Positions 1 to 10,930 of a DNA stretch of 64,000 nt are shown here, piece after piece (the first letter of the stretch is position 1; each line of letters opens with the position of its first letter). A model generated the notes under the pieces. That model searched no databases and was not told the origin of the DNA. It saw only the letters and a program-made list of their open reading frames with translations. The stretch is from contig JAPTYO010000007.1 in NCBI GenBank assembly GCA_036873135.1, positions 11,266,763 to 11,330,762 of the forward strand. The letters run 5' to 3'. The position numbers were made by a program, and so were the translations under genes. Source of the stretch: Clarkia xantiana subsp. parviflora (taxonomy: Eukaryota > Streptophyta > Magnoliopsida > Myrtales > Onagraceae).

Positions 1-102
1 TATAGTCATGTAATTTGTACCATATTGACAAAAAAATTGAGTTAGTGTGATCTCTTTATAAGAAAACAGTTGCAACGAATCAGTTTAGATTGTTCAACTC
101 AC

Positions 103-1013
103 CAAGCCTCTAAGAGATTTCTGGGCATAGAGCATTAAAATGGGGCCGATCGCGTACTGCTTGAACCCTCGTGCCATCATTGCGATCAGGACCCTCTGGA
201 AGATGTCGATCCTCAGGACCGTCAAGTCCTCCGCCCACCATTCCACTATAGTTTTCGGTGGTGCGTCCGAATTTGGCATCGAGAACTGACTCTCCTTGCA
301 CGCAATGAACGCAATCGCGTCAATGCATCGGCTCACTAGCTTCACCTTCTCTGCCATCGGGAGAAGCGTTTCGGCCTTGTGCAGCACCGAGATAGCCCCG
401 GGGAGGTTGTTGAGTGCTACTTCCCCTAAGTAAGCCTCAGCCCTTCCCACAAGGTTCCCCACCGCGTAGTCCTCGCTCATCTCGAGATACTCGGCCACAC
501 ATCGCAGCGTAGCGATGTTGTCGGTGCTGATCTCGAAGTTTATGCCGTAGCAGAACTTGGCTGCAAGTTCCAACGCCTCTGCACCTCCTGGAAGTTCCGA
601 AAGATCGATGTTGGATAAGTCGGGTTCGGTAGAGTCCGATACGAGCTTTCGTATTAAACCACATTTAGAGACTAGAGGAAACTGCAACACAGTGTGTGAG
701 GTCAAAAACAAATCCAAACAAATATAGCAATTATCTGCTGACTCTGTTGCCATCAATAAATTTTGAAAAACTGGTATTGGACTGAAAAGTATTAATTAAT
801 GGATTGAAGAAGTACCTTATGCAGTGCAAGTGAAACAGCTCCAGCCTTGATAGTCACATCGCTAGGAATTTCCTGGGAAAAGATCCTGCAAAACGTACAG
901 TGATGAGAAGATGAGTGTGGAATCGGATATTAATTAGGTAAGGGAGAGAGAGTACAATACCATTCACTAGTTCGCTTCATGGCAGTGGATAGAAGCTCCT
1001 TCTTAGAATACAT
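103..1013 (-). CDS. NPH3-family BTB/POZ protein, 5' part (partial)
   Basis: Three coding exons on the minus strand join in frame: 961-1013, 816-885 and 103-681. The start at 1013 is followed by a short lead ending in TSEW. The BTB/POZ domain then runs through IFSQEIPSDVTIK and FPLVSKCGLIRKL, and the start of the NPH3 domain (VEWWAEDLTVLRIDIFQRV) follows. Residues 1-41 come from exons 1-2. Exon 3 ends after KSLRGL at a GTGAG donor (102-95), so the rest of the NPH3 domain lies left of the window. Family members are usually about 600 aa; about 233 are visible. NPH3/BTB proteins are plasma-membrane-associated CUL3 adaptors acting in phototropism, auxin transport or immunity. The MKRTSEW start resembles the SR1IP1/At5g67385 branch, but that subgroup call is from memory. 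The family is certain; the subfamily is tentative. Confidence 0.9.
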
Positions 1014-1807
1014 AGTAGTAGGTAGGTAGCTTCTGGAGTTTGAACAATATGATGAAGCAAGACTGGCAGTATTTATTGATGATTACTACTACTACTACTC
1101 AGTCTCAGCTGGTTGGGTTTCATCAGCTAGTTACCTGCTGCCTATTGAGCATGATGATTGACAAAGAAAGTAGAAGCGATAATAACAATAATGGGTTTAA
1201 AAAGTGTAGCACACATTATTTTTATTCAAGGCGACTATCATCTTCAATTGGATTTGTGATCCAAGTACCCATTTTGGGGTCCCCAGAGACCGAGCGTATG
1301 CAAGGGTTTTTGGTAGTTATCTGGTGGTTAGAGGGGTAAGTTTGAGGATGCAATGTGTTTGTGGTGTGTGTGGGTTCGAGAGAGAAGATGAGATTGCCAG
1401 TTCAGTGGCAGCAAGCAAGGCATAGCATAGGCAGGCAAACAAACTGTTTGTTTCCACGTGGGATTTTGTTGTTTTGGGTTTGGTCGAATCGAATAATGGC
1501 AACAATTCACATCCACATAACTACACATCTCTTAATCCATCCCGCTAGATACCTATAACTAATCCTAAAAGTAGTAAACACATGATTATCACCTCCGTGC
1601 GTGGTAAAACATTTTAACCGGTAGTAATTAGGGCCGGCGATGATGAGATTACCAATAATATCATAATTATAGTATATTTTTTACTGATACAATAATCATA
1701 ATCACTGAGGTTATATTTCTTGGTACTATAACTATAACCATGATTTTTTATCACAATCAAAACCATTTAAGTATAAACATTCAAACTAGTACAATATCAT
1801 TATTTCA
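1014..1807. other. Upstream region of the NPH3 gene, no gene seen
   Basis: This is presumably the promoter and 5' UTR of the minus-strand NPH3 gene. Short open frames on both strands have no recognisable domain. No repeat or RNA gene was seen. Confidence 0.5.
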
Positions 1808-1816
1808 TATAAGAAA

Positions 1817-3325
1817 GGGATTTAAATCAAATTGATACCTGAGTTAACAACCAAAAACAAATTGGTACATCCACTAAATTTTGTTGCAAATTGGTACCCG
1901 AGTTAACTTGGGTGTTGCACCGTTAGAAAGTGGGGTTAAAAGAGACAGAATTGCACATGTGCTCCGCACGCGACTTTTTTTCTCCAAATTCAAAATTGCA
2001 GGAAATGTTGAATGACGAAAATGCCCTTATCTAATTAAATAATTGTATTCTTCTTCATCTTCCTCTTCTTCTTCTTCTCAATTATGTGCTTCAAAACTCC
2101 AAAATTGAAGACCCCAGAAGTTTCGAAATCGATGAACCCATATGCAGAATGAAGAAACTTAACAACTCAGATGCAGATTGAATGAATTCAACAACCCAGT
2201 TGCAGATTTTTGAATTTGAAGAATCCAATCGCTGAAATCTGAAATTACCCAATTGCAGATTGAAGAAATTGAAAAATCCAGTTGTAGATTGAAGAAATGA
2301 AAGAACCCAATTGAAGATTTGTGAAATTGAAGAACCCATATGCAGATTAAAAATATTGATGAATACAGTTGCAGACTGTAGAAATATAACTTTGGTATAT
2401 GAGTTGGTTTTTGTGTTGCGAATTGGTACCTGGTTTCATATAAATGTGGCAATGTAGTATATGTTTTGTCTAAAACTATTGTAATGTGGTACCTGTATTA
2501 ATATAAATTTGGCAATTTAGTTCTGAGAAGAACCTAAGCAAAGATACCATAAATATCTGAAAGTGATAATCTTATATTTCAGGTCCCCCATTCGGTTCTG
2601 ATAAGGAAGATGGTGATGATGATTAGAGGAGACCGGATTCCACAAATAATTATCCCTTTCTTCTGCTATATATGTCAATTACTAATTTTGCTCTACAATT
2701 CTTGTTTGTCTGTAATCTCATCACAACTATAGTTGTTCTAATCGAATCCGCTAAAAAAAAAGATAATCCTATTATCATTCTTCAAAACTAATCAATATTG
2801 TGCTAATCAATATTTTCAATATGGGTTCTTCAATTTCACAAATCTTCAATTGGGTTCTTTTTATTTCTTCAATCTGCAACTGGATTTTTCAATCTGCAAC
2901 TGAGTAATTTCGGATTTCAGCGACTGTAGTCTTCAAATTAAAAAATCTGCAACTGGGTTGTTAAATTCCTTCAATCTGCATCTGGGTTGTTAAGTTTCTT
3001 TAATTTGCATCTGGGTTCATCAATTTCAAAACTTCTGGGGTCTTCAATTTTGGAGTTTTGAAATAGATCCAAACCCTAATTGAAGAAGAATAAGAAAGTT
3101 ATTTAATCAGATAAGGGCATTTTCGTCATTCAACATTTCCTGCAATTTTGAATTTGTAGAAAAAAATGTCACATGCAGAGCACATGTGCAATTTCGTCTC
3201 TTTTAACCGCACTTTCTAACAGTGCAACACCCAGGTTAACTCGGGTACTAATTTGCAACAAAATTTAGTGGATGTACCATTTTGTTTTGGGATGTTAACT
3301 CAGGTACCAATTTGATTTAAATCCC
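1817..3325. mobile_element. Mutator-like fold-back element with 9-bp target duplication
   Basis: The element begins GGGATTTAAATC and ends GATTTAAATCCC, with the identical 9-mer TATAAGAAA on both sides (1808-1816 and 3326-3334). The arms (about 1817-2345 and 2818-3325) are inverted copies roughly 510-530 bp long. They share the GTTAACTCGGGTACC block, the CACATGTGC block and a run of AACCCAGTTGCAGATT-like sub-repeats. The spacer (about 2346-2817) is AT-rich and non-coding. No transposase is seen, so this is a non-autonomous element. Very long terminal inverted repeats plus a 9-bp duplication are the mark of Mutator-like elements. Confidence 0.88.
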
Positions 3326-3610
3326 TATAAGAAATCCAAATTAAACATATATAGCATGATCTGTTGAGCTAGGGCGAGATGATAGACTAGGGCAGCATAA
3401 CTAAAACTGAAAGTGAACCGAGAATATTAGGTTTTTCAGATTGTCAAACTGAATGGGTCGTTGGAATACTTAATAGGAATTAACGGTCATATATTTATGG
3501 TTATCATAGAAATGAATGGTCAAGATTGATCAAGAATGAATGAATGGTGAAGATATGAGAATGTACGGTCATACATTTTTTTGGGCCAAGATTGGATTAT
3601 AATTTGCACA

Positions 3611-3613
<3 letters not shown>

Positions 3614-3681
<68 letters not shown>
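3614..3681. repeat. (TA)n microsatellite
   Basis: About 34 uninterrupted TA dinucleotides, followed by a degenerate AT tail to about 3705. It lies in intergenic DNA and is probably length-polymorphic. Confidence 0.97.
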
Positions 3682-3687
<6 letters not shown>

Positions 3688-3705
3688 TACATATATATAT
3701 ATATA

Positions 3706-4116
3706 ATGGTGATGGTTATAATCATTAGTATGAACTCAATACGATAAGCATAATCATTATGGGTATCAAACCCATCACCATAACCGCAACACGTCATAAT
3801 GGTGCGGATAACCATTGCAGCAAATTGTGTGAAAAATCATGGTTATTTTGATTTTCACTGCACGATTGTCGTCCTAGTAGTAACGCTAGAAAATACTCTA
3901 GATAACGAGGAATTATTCAATACCTCAATAACATGCCAGTCGGTGACACTCCAGCCAATTAAACTGTGATATGTGTTGAATAATTGTAACATATCACTCT
4001 CTGATTGGTAGAAGTGACACCAACTAGATGTCAACCGGTGGGATCGAGTTATAGAATAATTTCTCCTTGATAACATATGACAACTTGTTATGTTATTGCC
4101 TTGAAATGGAAATTGA
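3706..4116. other. Intergenic, nothing recognised
   Basis: AT-rich DNA with one short minus-strand open frame (3855-4076) that has no domain or splice context. Confidence 0.5.
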
Positions 4117-4312
4117 TGTTGAAATATAAAGATTAAATCATGTATTCACATATTTTTTTTAAATTTTAAGACAAAATGGTTAAGTGGTTAATATATACTT
4201 GTATTAGCCCACACGTAAAGGGAATTGTTTAAATATAAAAATTAACCCACATATTCATTTATCATCTTAAGTTTTAAAATAATTGGTTAAATAATTAATC
4301 TAAACTTTCTCA
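4117..4312 (+). mobile_element. Degenerate TRIM-like retroelement remnant (two short LTRs)
   Basis: Two related segments, 4117 to about 4204 and 4226-4312, each begin TGTT(G/T)AAATATAAA and carry a GGTTAAGTGGTTAAT-type middle. About 20 bp separates them, including CCCACACGTAAAGGGAA. The same motifs form the small LTR at 30097-30182 and the polypurine segment before it (CCCACACGTGAGGGAGGAG). This copy looks like an internally deleted member of that family. No target duplication is evident. Confidence 0.55.
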
Positions 4313-6590
4313 TATTAAATATTAGCCTATTTCAGGAAATGCTTATACATTATTTAGATTATTTTTGTAGTTTAAAAATAAGTGCTTATTTCTGTATTTA
4401 AATTTGCTTATTTCGAAAAGCGACTTTATTATTCTATGTAGAAAGAAAATATGCGCAATGCATTTTGGCTCCAAGAACCCATTTTTTTTTGTTATGTTAT
4501 TTTGAATCGTAAGACTTCATGCTTGTACACTAAATTATTATTATTTCTAGATTTTAGCCACGAGTCAATATCTAAATAAATATATAAGCTAAGTGTTATT
4601 CTTATAAATAATAAAGATAGTCTGAAATTAAATAGTAGTAATTATTACACTTTTACACACATAAAAAAACAAACTCTAAGAAATTTATACAAAATAAATT
4701 TTTAAGGGATATTTTTCTTCTAAAATGGTATATGTATAAACATATATAATTATTAAGATATTTACCTCAAAATTATATATTTTCAACCGTAAGCTAATTC
4801 ATGAATTCTCCTCTCCCCACTACATAAATACAACAATTAGCGGCATTATTTATGTTACTTAACGATTTGACTTGACATTCGAGCCACTTCCGCTAGCTTC
4901 CGACGGACTCAATTGGTCTCTCCACCCTCATCACCTTCTTCTGCCTCCAAATGTTTGAGAAAACATTTGTTATAGAGAGCTTTCTTAATATGGTGCTTTC
5001 AAATATTTTTTTTAGTTATTTGGATATTGTTATATTTTGAATAAGTATATCTTTTAAAGTATTCAGCAAAAAAAAAATATATATTTTAAAATGAAATTTA
5101 TATAATGTATTGATATCTATTTATGTGATGAAATGTAAGTGGTTTATTATATGATATAAATAAATATGTGAACACATAAATTTTTATTTTATTGTAATTG
5201 TGTGATTGTTTAGAATATAAATAAGTCTTTTTACGAATAATTTACGTGACGTGTCAACTTAAAGGTTTACCATTTTTTTTTTTAAATTACAAAACTTGTC
5301 CAAATATATACCAAACTTACCGTTTGTTACATACTGATTGTGAATCATTACATTTTAAAATGTTGCAAAGTAGTTAGTCTATGCATGGTAAACAATGTTG
5401 TACACGTTTTAAAATGTTGCTATTGCTAATTATTCTCCAACTTTTTTCTACATCGTTTACATTTTTTTTTTATAATAAACTATTTTTATCGTGTAAACTT
5501 TATTTGAATTAAATAGCGTATATTATTTATCTATATAACGTTGATATGGAGCTCACATAACATCAATTTAACACAATATGTTAGTCACGACCAATTAATG
5601 AAAAAAGTTAAAAGAAGTCTTAATGTAGAAAAAAAAACCTCATTTATAAAACATTATCGATCATCTGACCATACTTTATGTACCAATATATATGTCAAAT
5701 ATAGTAGGATATTGAAGTTATAACCTAAAATAATTTAGGGTTAAGAAATAAAAAACAATCTTAATTTTCATCTATGTTGAAATTTAGTGTCTCGGGATTA
5801 AAATGTTAATATGGACAGTCTCAGATTTCATTTCGGTTGCTTTTCGGTGTATTGGTTTGATAACTTTAGAGAAGCTAATCCCGACGAAACTGACTATCAA
5901 ATTCGAGTTCCCATGCACGCTCCATTCCCCTCACTTTGTCGGGACCGACACATGTGAAGTTGACCACATTCGCGCCAATATATCATGCTTCATATTGTCT
6001 TTGGAAATCGCTCCACACTACTAATCCGGTGGAAACACTTTCTTTTGGATGTTAAAGTTTTTGGAAAAATTAGGCGATTTAGTGAAAAGTAAAAAGTGAT
6101 ATATTGTGAATTGATAAAAATGATTGAATGGAAAGGAAAAAACGCCCAGAGATACTAAATTTTAATAAAAATAAAACATATAACTGAAAATATTAATATT
6201 TTAATCATAAGATACTAATTTTTTAATGAAAACCTGACACTGTTTTTAGGTTTTCAAACCTAAATAATTTATATAACCTGGTCCTTCTACTTATGCTATA
6301 TATATGATATATCAGTCAGACCCGTACCCATAGGGAAATGATAATAAAATGGGGACAGGGCAGCAGGGATTGGATTGGACGTATACATGAAATAATGTTT
6401 CGACGCATGGTAGGTGTGTCTTGGAGGACCCCCTCACGACGCTTATTATTCTTTGACAATTTATGGCCTCAGATCCAACCCTAGTCCAGTCCAGTCCAGG
6501 CATTATATATGCATGTATGTATGCTGCTGCTGCAGTCTCCTTAATTAAATTCCTTTCAAATTAATACACGTATATTTTTTTATTTTCCAT
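4313..6590. other. AT-rich intergenic region, nothing recognised
   Basis: About 2.3 kb of very AT-rich sequence with only small, featureless open frames (5541-5723, 5803-6024, 6312-6503). No domain, RNA gene or ordered repeat was recognised. Confidence 0.5.
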
Positions 6591-6593
6591 TTC

Positions 6594-7475
6594 AGAACTG
6601 ACATTGATAATAAATTATTACATAGACTAAATCTTCCACATTATAAACATTATTTATAGACTCATCTAATAAAAATTAAACAATTCAACAATTATGGATT
6701 AAACATGATAAATATGAAATATAATAATAAAAATCAAAATCCTTAATAGGAAATTGTAATTAAATTGGAGTTATTTTAGTATACGTATAAGAAGTCTACT
6801 TTTTAGTCCATATTAATTAAATAATAAAACATGTATCAAACATATTTTTTTGGGTACGTAGGAGATGCGTATTTTGATAATTAAATAAAAAATACAAAGA
6901 CCTACCAAGCGGATTTACGAAAATAAATAGAAATGTATATTTTTCATTAGGTGTGTTGTTTTACTACATGTGTTAGCAGTTTTTTTTTTTTTTTAACATA
7001 TTGGGATGGGTGAACCGTAGAGGACAAACTTGTAACAATTCGAAAGTGTCACATTTGCCTCTAGGGTTCAATTAGCACTCTAGGGCTCAATTAGCACTCT
7101 AGAGTTCACCCAGCCCAATAGAGTTTTAGAAAGAAAAAAAACAATAAAACTATTGACACTTGTAGTAAACGCGTAATGAAAAATATAACTCTCACTGACC
7201 AAATAAACATTTTCTACCGAAAATATATTTTATTATTACTTAATAAGTAAATATTTTATTATTTAATTATGGACTAAAATAATTGTTTTATATAAATATA
7301 CTAAAATTACTCTAATTTAATTACAATTTCCTCTTAATAACTCTTAGGTATTGTTATCGTATTTCAAGTTTACAATACTTAATACATTAATATTGAGTTG
7401 TTTAATTTTTATTGGATGGTTTATAGATGAGGTGGAGGACTAAGTCCATATAATAATTTCTTGACCGATATTTCT
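6594..7475. mobile_element. Fold-back element with arms of about 350-390 bp
   Basis: Left arm 6594 to about 6985 and right arm about 7135-7475 are diverged inverted copies. Landmarks present in both orientations are AATAAAAATTAAACAA, GGAAATTGTAATTAAATT, TTTTAGTCCATA.TTAAAT, TATTTTTCATTA and TACTACA.GTGT. The short spacer has a GC-richer core with a CTCTAGGG(T/C)TCAATTAGCA direct repeat. No coding sequence and no clear target duplication are seen. The low identity suggests an old insertion. Confidence 0.7.
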
Positions 7476-8304
7476 GAATCATATATATATATATATATGA
7501 TATATATATATATGTGGCCTAAAAATAACATCACATCAAACCTATAACTACTTATTCTTATTCCCTAATAATATTTGTATATGTTCCCCGTTGCCGACAA
7601 ACTTTAAATAGCCAGCCATACCGTGCAACAAAGATTTAAGGGATTCCAGTCCACGAGGAGGAATGAACCGATAATTAAGATGATGATTGTTCAAATCTAA
7701 GTCTAACCCTTGTACTGTGGTGAGACGAGGTACTTTTTTAAAAGAAAGCTTAACGATGGTAGAGCAATAATGGGATAGCAATTAGCATGACTATGTGTGT
7801 TATATTTTGTTCACCAATGAGGCTAGTGCTGGTACTTATTAGTTATTACTTAAGCTCTAACATGTTGGATAGATAGGTTATACTTAAATAGTTTTTAATC
7901 CGCGTGTTTTGAGAAATTTCATATAATTGATGAAATTCGTTAATTTGCATTTTGTGCTGAAATTTGTTTTAAACTAATATATATATATATATAATAAAAT
8001 AATTTATACTTTCTAATCTTGATTAATCTCTTATATTAATATACTTTTATTATGATATTATATGTAATTAGAAAGCTATCCATATTTATTTTCACATAAA
8101 ATATTTATTCTCAAATCTACACCTGCATATCACTTTCCAATGATGCAACTCAAGAGAACCGTCCTTGTCATCTTTCTTCTGTTGGGGTTTCTTCCTTCCA
8201 GTGCCCATGAAAACCATAACTGCTGTTTGCAACTCCAGCTGCTCGGTACTGTGATCTGCATTGCAACTGTGAGGGAGGAGAACATACAATTTTTTTTTTT
8301 TTTT
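7476..8304. other. Intergenic, nothing recognised
   Basis: AT-rich with short AT microsatellites (7483-7515, 7978-7992). Open frames on both strands are short and lack recognisable domains. Confidence 0.5.
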
Positions 8305-10513
8305 TATCGAATTGCCCTCTTACGAAGTTCGAAATTGAAAAATGCCCAACTAAAATTGTCAATTGAAAAAATGTGCCGTCCCGCACTTAATATGTGCGGA
8401 ACAACACGTGTCCCGCAGTCATGTGGAATTGACAGGCATCCCGCAGTTAACAGCTGCAGGACAGGGACAATGGAATATTTCATCTGTTTCAGGCGTGCAT
8501 GCACACGCGCTTAGGGGAATCCATTCTGTCGGGTTCCATGTCCCGCTAGTATTACTAGTGTGACAATAGACTGGTATTTTTAAATGCCAGTCGACGCTCC
8601 CTCTTGCTTCCTACCCCTAATTTATTCTTCACCCACCCATTTTCTTATTTTCTCCCACTTTATAACACCCCTCTATACACAACAGAGAAAAATTATAATT
8701 TGTCATCAAACTTACATCTTCTATATTTGCAATCTGCAATTTCTTGTGTCAAAGGCTTACCATGGTAAATGCATTCTTCCGCTCCAATAAGAAGAATGAG
8801 TTTTGACAACGAACTAGCGGATAATACTATTATTTATATGAAGAACAATGTAAATTTTCTATACATATAAATGTTTAGATTGATTCGTAGATTACATTAG
8901 ATTGCGTAAATAGAGTACACTGCCTAATAAAATGTTATTGATTCAAAACTATAATTTTTTTTATTCTAATAGATAAGAATTTGTAGTAATTTTTCATAAT
9001 TTTTTAAAACTATTCCAAAAATCGATATTTTGGCTAAATAGTGCGTTTTAGGGGGCTTGAAGACCCATCCCGTGTTGAAAATCTTAATTTTTGAAATTCT
9101 AAAGAAACAAAAAAAAAATTACATATTGTTAATTACATAATAAATGCAATAAGTTTAAAGTTTTAATGCATTTGGAGTTGTAAATAAACGACAGTCGTAT
9201 TCAAAGTTCAGACATTAATCGATATTTTTTTTAAAACTTTGACAGTGTAGTATAAATTCTACTCGACTCCAAATTCGGTTACATTTGCAGCGTTTGATTT
9301 CCCTAACTGATAAGAATTCATCTTAATTTTTTTTCATAATTTTAAAAAATATTCCAAAATCGAGACTTTGGACAAATAGTGCGTTTTAGTGGGCTCTAAT
9401 ACCATTATGTGTTGAAAATCCTAACTTTCGAATTCTCAAAAAAATTAAAACAATTACAGATTATTAATTACATGATCAATCAATAATTTAAGAGTTTTAT
9501 TGCACTTGGAGTGGTAAATAAACGACAGTCGTACCTCAAAGTTCAGACATTAATCGATTTATTTTTTTAACTTTGACAGAGTCGTAAAATTCTACCGGAC
9601 TCCAAATTCGGATCCGTTTGCGGCATTTTATTTCTCTAATACATAAAAATTCGTAGTACTTTTTTCATAGTTTTTTAAAATTATTCAAAATCAAGATTTT
9701 GGACAAATAGTGCATTTTAGGGGTCGAATACCATTCAATGTTGAAAAACTTAATTTTCGAAATTTTAAACATAAATTGTAAAAACTACACATTCTTAAAA
9801 ATTTATACATTATTTAAATAAAAATACATATTCTCTTATTTTGATATTTTATATAATAGTTGTACTATATACATTATTATAATTTATATATATTTCATAT
9901 TTTCTACCATTATATAATATAAAATTTTTTTACAAAAATAACAGTATGTTAACTTAGTTTCAAAGGACAGTTTCAGATATGTACGTACTCGAAAAACTTA
10001 GTATTCCTAAAAAAAAAAATTCAAAATGTGTATATTGTAGCATTATTATAACATTTATTGATTATAAAACAATATAAATTTTATAAATAAACAACGCATT
10101 ACGTTACCTTAGTCTGAAACGATGAACAAGTAATACGAAATTTCTAACTGCAATCGGAGAGAATAAAACGTAGATATAAATTTTGTTATTTCAGTTTGAA
10201 AATCAGAAGACGGTTTGCAATAATATAGACTTTTAATCATACAGTTAATAATTGCGGGATGTTGGAACCCGCACCACCCTGCGCTTGGGACAGAAGACTC
10301 TGCTCTGTCCTCTGTAAGTGCTCCATGTCCGCAGTTAATATCTGTTGGACACCGACACGCGTGTTGACTAGTCAACACGCTTGTTAATTTCGTAGTTATT
10401 AAGTACATGACAATTGTGTCCCGCACTTAATAACTGCGGGACGGTACAGCTTTATAATTTTTCTATATATGAGGTATTTTTCAAATTCGAACTTCGTAGA
10501 GGGCAAATTGATA
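8305..10513. mobile_element. Inverted-repeat element carrying an internal satellite array
   Basis: The left terminus (8305 to about 8480) and the right terminus (about 10250-10513) are inverted copies. Each has a GCCCTCT(T)ACGAAGTTCGAA block and a CGTCCCGCA(C/G)TTAATA block followed by a short CCGCA palindrome. Between them lie about 1.7 kb of AT-rich DNA that includes a tandem array of about 335-bp units. No transposase is visible. It is probably a non-autonomous DNA element, but the superfamily is not established because no target duplication could be fixed in the T-rich left flank. Confidence 0.65.
8950..9785 (+). repeat. Tandem repeat, about 335-bp unit, about 2.5 copies
   Basis: The landmark (A/G)ATAAGAATT occurs at 8972 and 9309, and a variant occurs at 9642, giving spacings of 337 and 333 bp. 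Each unit carries in order a TTTTGG.CAAATAGTGC.TTTTAG block, a TGTTGAAAA block, TAAATAAACGACAGTCGTA, AAAGTTCAGACATTAATCGA and an ACTCCAAATTCGG block. The third unit is cut off after its first third. The unit length is in the range of plant satellites. Confidence 0.85.
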
Positions 10514-10869
10514 AATTTTTCGAGATATATAAAAAGTATTTTGGACATTTTATCTAATGTAACCAAATAGTCACATATGCAAGTATACACTTTAACCAAA
10601 CGATTGAGAAATATAAGTAATCATGCTATGCTCATTGGCCCAAAAAAAAGATCAAACTATGTAATTTTTTTTTTGCCAAATCAAACTATGTAATTAAATT
10701 TAACCATTTGTTTTTTCTAGTAAAATAATTTGGTTATTAATCCTAATTTAAAAATAAGTTTTTTTTTCTGTGTTTCGGGGTTTTTTTTTTTTTAATGCGT
10801 AACTGAGCCAGGAAGATCTGAATTCTGAACAGCAGAGAGAGTTCGATCTAGTCTACTACTGCTACCATC
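10514..10869. promoter_or_regulatory. Probable promoter region of the MFS transporter gene
   Basis: This is the stretch between the inverted-repeat element and the first upstream ATG of the transporter transcript. It is AT-rich with a T-run near 10789. No unambiguous TATA box was assigned. Confidence 0.35.
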
Positions 10870-10911
10870 ATGGCGCTAGGGCTGTTCTTTCGAAAATTGA
10901 AGTGTGTGTGA
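10870..10911 (+). other. Upstream ORF of 13 codons before the MFS start
   Basis: An ATG at 10870 opens a 13-codon frame ending in TGA at 10909-10911, 19 bp before the main ATG at 10931 and in a different frame. If the leader is transcribed as inferred, it could reduce translation of the transporter. Confidence 0.5.
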
Positions 10912-10930
10912 GAGTTGCAATTCTAGATCA

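Noticed and set aside
6957..7170. Separate small MITE nested inside the fold-back at 6594-7475
   Set aside because: The inverted match continues unbroken from the outer arms into this segment, so it is the inner part of one element.
7548..7781. Minus-strand 77-codon frame with Leu/Asn pattern resembling a leucine-rich repeat
   Set aside because: Too short, no repeat periodicity that holds, and no neighbouring exon.
8950..9785. Regularly spaced repeats considered as a CRISPR-like array
   Set aside because: The unit is about 335 bp with no short repeat/spacer structure, and the genome is eukaryotic; it is a tandem satellite-type repeat.
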